From assembly GCA_017308345.1 (NCBI GenBank), contig JAFKFE010000535.1, positions 1 through 9,539 of the forward strand: a stretch of DNA of 9,539 bases, given 5' to 3'. Below the pieces are notes generated by a model, which worked only from the letters and a program-made list of their open reading frames with translations, searched no databases and was not told the origin of the DNA. The stretch comes from Alphaproteobacteria bacterium. GTDB lineage: Bacteria; Pseudomonadota; Alphaproteobacteria; Rhizobiales; Rhizobiaceae. Positions within the stretch are counted from its first letter, which is position 1, and each line of letters starts with the position of its first letter. A program made the position numbers and the translations under genes. This document shows, one piece after another, positions 6,687-9,539 of the stretch.

Positions 6687-6980
6687 ATGTGCAAGCTCCT
6701 GGCCAGGCAGGATCCGCGTCGCTTCACGCAGACCAGCCGGTCCCTGCGCATCTCGGGACAGTCGACCAGCATCAGGCTGGAGACGGCGTTCTGGGAAATA
6801 CTGGATGTCATCGCGGCCGGCGAAGGCATGTCTGTATCGCGCCTCGTCGCCTCGCTTTACGACGAGGCTATTGACCTGCACGGCGAGGTCGCGAACTTCG
6901 CGTCGCTCCTGCGAACGATCTGCCTCATCTACCAGGGCGAGCGCGCCGAGATGGCAATCCGCCGGCACCCGCCGGCGTGA
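6687..6980 (+). CDS. Ribbon-helix-helix domain protein (RHH_4-like)
   Basis: A 97-residue protein made almost entirely of one ribbon-helix-helix-like domain of the type common in Alphaproteobacteria. Features recognised from the family: an initial MCKLLARQDP, a TSRSLRISGQSTSIRLE stretch (beta strand then helix), AFWEILDVIAA, EGMSVSRLVASLYDE, and the ending EVANFASLLRTICL. Such proteins are presumed DNA-binding and dimeric, but their targets are mostly unknown. The ATG at 6687 is chosen because family members start at this MC, and GGGAGGAG (6677-6684) precedes it. A second in-frame ATG at 6585 also has a good Shine-Dalgarno sequence. The gene follows the dehydrogenase on the same strand after 225 bases with an intervening hairpin, so it may be separately transcribed. 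It converges on the small gene at 7028-7222. A link to the dehydrogenase or to the unknown block is not established. Confidence 0.85.
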   Translation: MCKLLARQDPRRFTQTSRSLRISGQSTSIRLETAFWEILDVIAAGEGMSVSRLVASLYDEAIDLHGEVANFASLLRTICLIYQGERAEMAIRRHPPA

Positions 6981-7027
6981 TGCCTCTCCGGTTGTGCCCG
7001 CCACGGCGGCGCCGCGGCATGGCGTTG

Positions 7028-7222
7028 TCACGATGGCGTTCCCGCGCGCGCTTCTGCGCCGATACGGTTCTCCGCGATCCAGCGGGCCGCGAGCACCAGC
7101 GCGCCCATCGAAAAGTCCTTGCCGTGCTTGGCCACCATCTCTTCCGACAGCCTGGCAAGCCGCTGGAAGAAATCGTCCTTGCTCAGCTCTTCCGGGGTCA
7201 ATTGTGTCTGCTGTGTCTGCAT
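7028..7222 (-). CDS. Small helical protein, 64 residues, unknown function
   Basis: I do not recognise this family. The protein is mostly predicted helix: a Gln/Thr-rich start, then PEELSKDDFFQRLARLSEEM (10-29), a short break, and DFSMGALVLAARWIAENRI (36-54). The second helix is hydrophobic and amphipathic rather than a clear membrane span. The ATG at 7222 has AGGAGG at 7228-7233, five bases away. An earlier ATG at 7252 overlaps the stop of the WD40 gene (ATGA) and would add ten residues, consistent with translational coupling. The gene is the last of a - strand run with the WD40 and coiled-coil genes and probably works with them (inference). Reality is supported by the ribosome binding site, the operon position and a protein-like composition. 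Confidence 0.7.
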   Translation of the reverse strand: MQTQQTQLTPEELSKDDFFQRLARLSEEMVAKHGKDFSMGALVLAARWIAENRIGAEARAGTPS

Positions 7223-7248
7223 CGTTTCCTCCTGTTCGTTGCCGCCCG

Positions 7249-8379
7249 TCATTTGAACATCTGGGCGGGGAATGTGATGAGGCTGGCGCCTCCGTCCGCC
7301 GTGCCCGCCGCCAGGTGGCGGCCATCGGCGGACCAGGCCAGGGCCGTGACGGCTCCGCCGGACGGCTTGACCAGAAGTTCGTCGCGCTCACCGATCCGGG
7401 CGACGACGATCTGGCCATTGGCGAAGCCGGCGGCCGCGAGCGGCCGTGTCGGATGACCCGCCACCGCCTCGACGATCACCTGTCCGGGACGTCCGGTGAC
7501 GATCGCGCCTCCCGTCTCGCCTTCGAGGGGCGGAAGCTTCATCGACCACGCCGCGATGCGGAAGGCGCCGGAGGCAACCAGCGCATCGGCGCGTTCGCTC
7601 CAGGACACGGTGCGCACCGCCGCGGGGAAATCGGCGACAATGCCCGCCTTTCCGTCGGCCAGGCGGGCGACGCCGAAGCCGCCGGATGCCAGCGGGCAGG
7701 CAATCCATTCGCTGTCGGCGCTCCACCGCACCGCTGCCGGGACCTGGGGGAAGCTGACCGTTCGGACCAGGGCAGGCTCACCCACCAGCGTCCAGATCGA
7801 AATCCCATCGCCGCGGCACACGGCAAGCTGCCGCCCGGAGGGAGAAAAGCCAAGCGCCGCGACGTTGCCATCGCCGTGCCGTGCCAGCGAGCGGACGATG
7901 CCGCCCGAAGCGGTTGCGAGAAAGACGTCCGCTCCGTCGCTGACCGCCGTCAGGCCTTGCCCGCGGGCGTGATCGAGAGCCACGATCGCGCTGTTGAGCC
8001 GGATTTCCGTATCGCTGACCTCTCCGGTCGCGGTCACGCGCACGATCCTGCCGTCCGTCGCGCCGGCGAGAAATTCCGATTTTCCGGACACGGTCGTCAC
8101 AGGCGCGCCGGCGCAGAGGCGCTCGGTGACGATGAGCGGCGCCGCCGGCTTCTCACGGGGCCGGATGGTGGTCTGGCCGACATCGGCGCTTACCCTGATG
8201 CGCGACTCCGGCGGCTCCGGGTCGGAGAGCGAGGCAAGGGCGATCGTGCCGTTCGCGCAGGCGAAGGCCGCCACGGAACTGTCGGCGCTGAACTGCAGGG
8301 CTTCTACGGCCGACGGCAGCACCCAGCTCCTGGCGAGCAGGTCGAACAATGTCAGGTTGCGTATGTTTTGCTGGTTCAC
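7249..8379 (-). CDS. WD40-like beta-propeller protein
   Basis: A 376-residue protein built from repeated units of about 40 residues with the WD40-type pattern of hydrophobic strand, (F/W)S-x-D/S-G-like turn, and strand. Examples are ALQFSADSSVAAFAC (near 27), VAALGFSPSGRQLAVC, AAVRWSADSEWIACP, VRTVSWSERADALVA and VTALAWSADGRHLAAGTADG near the C-terminus. About seven units can be drawn, enough for one closed propeller. Most lack the literal GH and WD dipeptides, as is common in bacterial members. No signal peptide or membrane span is seen, so a cytoplasmic protein-binding scaffold is likely. No fused kinase or other effector domain is present. The start is GTG at 8379 with GGGAG at 8388-8392. 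It lies 23 bases after the coiled-coil gene and overlaps the longer form of the 64-residue gene, so the three look like one operon. Partner and role unknown. Confidence 0.85.
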   Translation of the reverse strand: MNQQNIRNLTLFDLLARSWVLPSAVEALQFSADSSVAAFACANGTIALASLSDPEPPESRIRVSADVGQTTIRPREKPAAPLIVTERLCAGAPVTTVSGKSEFLAGATDGRIVRVTATGEVSDTEIRLNSAIVALDHARGQGLTAVSDGADVFLATASGGIVRSLARHGDGNVAALGFSPSGRQLAVCRGDGISIWTLVGEPALVRTVSFPQVPAAVRWSADSEWIACPLASGGFGVARLADGKAGIVADFPAAVRTVSWSERADALVASGAFRIAAWSMKLPPLEGETGGAIVTGRPGQVIVEAVAGHPTRPLAAAGFANGQIVVARIGERDELLVKPSGGAVTALAWSADGRHLAAGTADGGASLITFPAQMFK

Positions 8380-8402
8380 GCCTCAAGCTCCCTTCATTCC
8401 AA

Positions 8403-8708
8403 TCAGGCCTCGGCCAGCAGGCGGTCGACCTCGTCCACCTGCCGCTCGGCGGCGGCGATGCGCTCCTCGCAGTCCGACAGCGCGATGCGTATCGAGGCGG
8501 CGCTCGTTTCCGCTCCATGCAAGTCCCGCACCAGTTGCTCGCAGGCGCCGTCTCGGTCGAGTTCGAGCTCCATGCGCTGGATGTCCATTTCGGTCGCGCC
8601 CAGGAGCTGGGTCCATTTCAGGCCCTCCGCGTTCAACCCCGACAAGGCCGCCACGAGCGACAGGCGCCTCTCCAGCAATTCGACCCGCGCAAGTGATGCG
8701 TCCGTCAT
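8403..8708 (-). CDS. Small coiled-coil protein, 101 residues, unknown function
   Basis: I do not recognise this family. The 101 residues are nearly all predicted helix, with heptad-like spacing of hydrophobic residues at about 5-22 (ARVELLERRLSLVAAL) and again at about 38-100 (MDIQRMELEL, then EERIAAAERQVDEVDRLLAE). This suggests an antiparallel or dimeric coiled coil. There is no signal peptide. The start at 8708 is well supported by AGGAGG at 8715-8720. It is first in the apparent - strand operon with the WD40 propeller and the 64-residue protein, which suggests a shared complex (inference). The opposite-strand gene at 8750 begins only 41 bases away, leaving little room for two promoters. 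Confidence 0.75.
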   Translation of the reverse strand: MTDASLARVELLERRLSLVAALSGLNAEGLKWTQLLGATEMDIQRMELELDRDGACEQLVRDLHGAETSAASIRIALSDCEERIAAAERQVDEVDRLLAEA

Positions 8709-8749
8709 CGCGCTCCTCCTTGCCGCGAGCCTGGCGGCGGAAACGTAAG

Positions 8750-9013
8750 ATGTTCGAGACCAGCGGCAGGACCTTCTTCCAGGCGTTGCACGCGGCCGCC
8801 GAAAAGCGGCTTGGCCGGGAGCATCCCTGCTGCCGGGCGATCGCCGAGGCCGCGCGCGACCCGCAAGCGACGGCGGTTCGCGCGGCGCAGGCGGCCCTGA
8901 ACGGCCTGCCGAAAGAGGTGCTGGTCGCGCTCATGGCCGACGCGCACAAGGCGTTGCGCGAAGACCCGTCCGCGATCCTGGGAGCGTGGGGAGGCTTTGC
9001 TTCGCGGCATTGA
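8750..9013 (+). CDS. Small helical protein, 87 residues, unknown function
   Basis: I do not recognise this family. The ATG at 8750 opens an 87-codon frame with roughly 85% G or C at third positions by hand count, the pattern of real genes here. The overlapping - strand frames give Arg-rich, low-complexity products and are rejected. The protein is predicted helical, with FFQALHAAAEKRL (9-21), a Cys pair (HPCC, about 25-28), and a conserved-looking end at about 53-82 (LPKEVLVALMADAHKAL, then REDPSAILGAWG). The ribosome binding site is weak (GGCGGAAACG only). It is divergent from the coiled-coil gene by 41 bases and convergent with the gene ending at 9022, leaving an 8-base gap, so it sits on the opposite strand inside the block. 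Translation should be confirmed. Confidence 0.6.
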   Translation: MFETSGRTFFQALHAAAEKRLGREHPCCRAIAEAARDPQATAVRAAQAALNGLPKEVLVALMADAHKALREDPSAILGAWGGFASRH

Positions 9014-9021
9014 CGGCATCC

Positions 9022-9483
9022 TCAACGATCACTCGACGGAGTCTCCGGCGCCGCCCAGCCCGACAACAGCTGCGGCAGGCCGGGAACCTGGCTGCGGAAC
9101 TGCCGCTCGGCCATCGCGATATGGCCCCTGAGCTGATCCCATATGTCGACGCGCAGCAGCGAGGTGCTGTCGCCGATCAGGCGTTCGATCTCCTCGATCC
9201 GGAACTGGCGGGTGAGCGCGACGCCCGAGAAGACGAAATCGCGCATCAGCAGCGCGTGCCGCTCGATGAAGGCATGGATCATGGGATGCGTTTCCGGCGT
9301 CATGCCGGCAGCCGACATCTCCGCTTCCATGAAGCCCTGGAAATGCCGCTGCAAAAGATTCTGGCTCTCGCCGAGGAAGCGCATGGTGAACACCAGGTCG
9401 CGCGGCATCAGGCGGACCAGGTCGGACGTAACGTCGTCTTGTTCTTGGCGCCCCGGCAGGGGGCGGTCGTCCTTCCCAGGCAT
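9022..9483 (-). CDS. Helical protein, 153 residues, unknown function
   Basis: I do not recognise this family with confidence. The start of about 20 residues is polar and probably disordered (GKDDRPLPGRQEQDD). It is followed by long amphipathic helices: SDLVRLMPRDLVFTMRFLGE (20-39), SQNLLQRHFQGFMEAEM, THPMIHAFIERHALLMRDFVF, and IEEIERLIGDSTSLL with DIWDQLRGHIAMAERQFR. The end is Pro/Ser-rich. No signal peptide or clear membrane span is present, though the helices are rich in Met and Phe. The composition recalls surface-binding or packing proteins such as phasins, but that resemblance is too weak to use. The ATG at 9483 has only a poor ribosome binding site (GGAACG). It precedes the other - strand genes but is separated from them by the + strand gene at 8750-9013. 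Confidence 0.75.
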   Translation of the reverse strand: MPGKDDRPLPGRQEQDDVTSDLVRLMPRDLVFTMRFLGESQNLLQRHFQGFMEAEMSAAGMTPETHPMIHAFIERHALLMRDFVFSGVALTRQFRIEEIERLIGDSTSLLRVDIWDQLRGHIAMAERQFRSQVPGLPQLLSGWAAPETPSSDR

Positions 9484-9539
9484 GGTCGTTCCGTTGGCTG
9501 CGTTGCGCTTGCACGTATATTAAAGGATAGGGTCGCCGG
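9484..9539 (-). promoter_or_regulatory. AT-rich upstream region of the 153-residue gene, possible promoter
   Basis: A short AT-rich pocket (about 9513-9526), reading TTTAATATACG on the - strand, could hold a -10 element for the gene starting at 9483. The matching -35 would fall at or beyond the right edge, so it cannot be judged. Confidence 0.25.

Noticed and set aside
7000..7024. GC-rich palindrome between the convergent ribbon-helix-helix and 64-residue genes as a terminator
   Set aside because: The arms pair with several mismatches, the perfect core (GCGGCGCCGC) leaves no loop, and no T run follows.
5160..7418. Long open frame on the - strand (752 codons) across the sigma-54 control region, dehydrogenase and ribbon-helix-helix gene
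   Set aside because: It runs antisense to two recognised genes and through a regulatory gap, and the product has no recognisable domain.
6412..8748. Long open frame on the + strand (778 codons) opposite the WD40 and coiled-coil genes
   Set aside because: Shadow frame: the - strand shows propeller repeats and good ribosome binding sites, while the + product is low-complexity and Arg-rich.
8383..9025. Two - strand frames (8383-8949 and 8705-9025) that could connect the 153-residue and coiled-coil genes
   Set aside because: Both are Arg-rich and low-complexity. The + frame at 8750-9013 has the expected third-position GC bias and a protein-like sequence, and AGGAGG marks 8708 as the true start of the coiled-coil gene.

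Overview
The window is GC-rich DNA that is almost fully coding, with strongly GC-biased third codon positions throughout. The layout (an AcoR-type Fis-family activator, a sigma-54 promoter, and a short ribbon-helix-helix protein of the kind common in Alphaproteobacteria) suggests a proteobacterium, most likely an alphaproteobacterium. That placement is an inference from gene content. No RNA genes, insertion sequences, prophage genes or CRISPR arrays were seen.

Left block (1-3220, + strand): three closely packed genes form the end of a catabolic operon that enters from the left. They are a 5'-truncated MmgE/PrpD-family protein, an acyl-CoA dehydrogenase that overlaps it by one base, and a double-hotdog MaoC/HTD2-type hydratase resembling itaconyl-CoA or mesaconyl-C4-CoA hydratase. 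The same three families lie together in the Pseudomonas aeruginosa itaconate locus (recalled, not searched), so a C5-dicarboxylate (itaconate, mesaconate or methylsuccinate) pathway is the best guess. The CoA transferase and citramalyl-CoA lyase expected with it would have to lie outside the window.

Middle block (3326-6461): an AcoR-like enhancer-binding regulator on the - strand is divergent from a zinc-type NAD-dependent alcohol dehydrogenase on the + strand. The gap between them holds a complete sigma-54 control region: repeated candidate activator sites, a perfect match to the IHF consensus, and a canonical -24/-12 promoter in front of the dehydrogenase. The regulator very probably switches on the dehydrogenase in response to a small molecule. 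Its GAFTGA loop reads GAYTNA, and the dehydrogenase lacks two of the usual four structural-zinc cysteines.

Right block (6462-9539): a strong GC-rich hairpin follows the dehydrogenase. Then comes a short ribbon-helix-helix protein (+), and after it a group of genes I cannot name. These are a 64-residue helical protein, a WD40-like beta-propeller and a 101-residue coiled-coil protein (all -), an 87-residue helical protein on the opposite strand, and a 153-residue helical protein (-). This propeller plus small-helical-protein set is the best candidate in the window for an undescribed system, but nothing in the sequence reveals its function.
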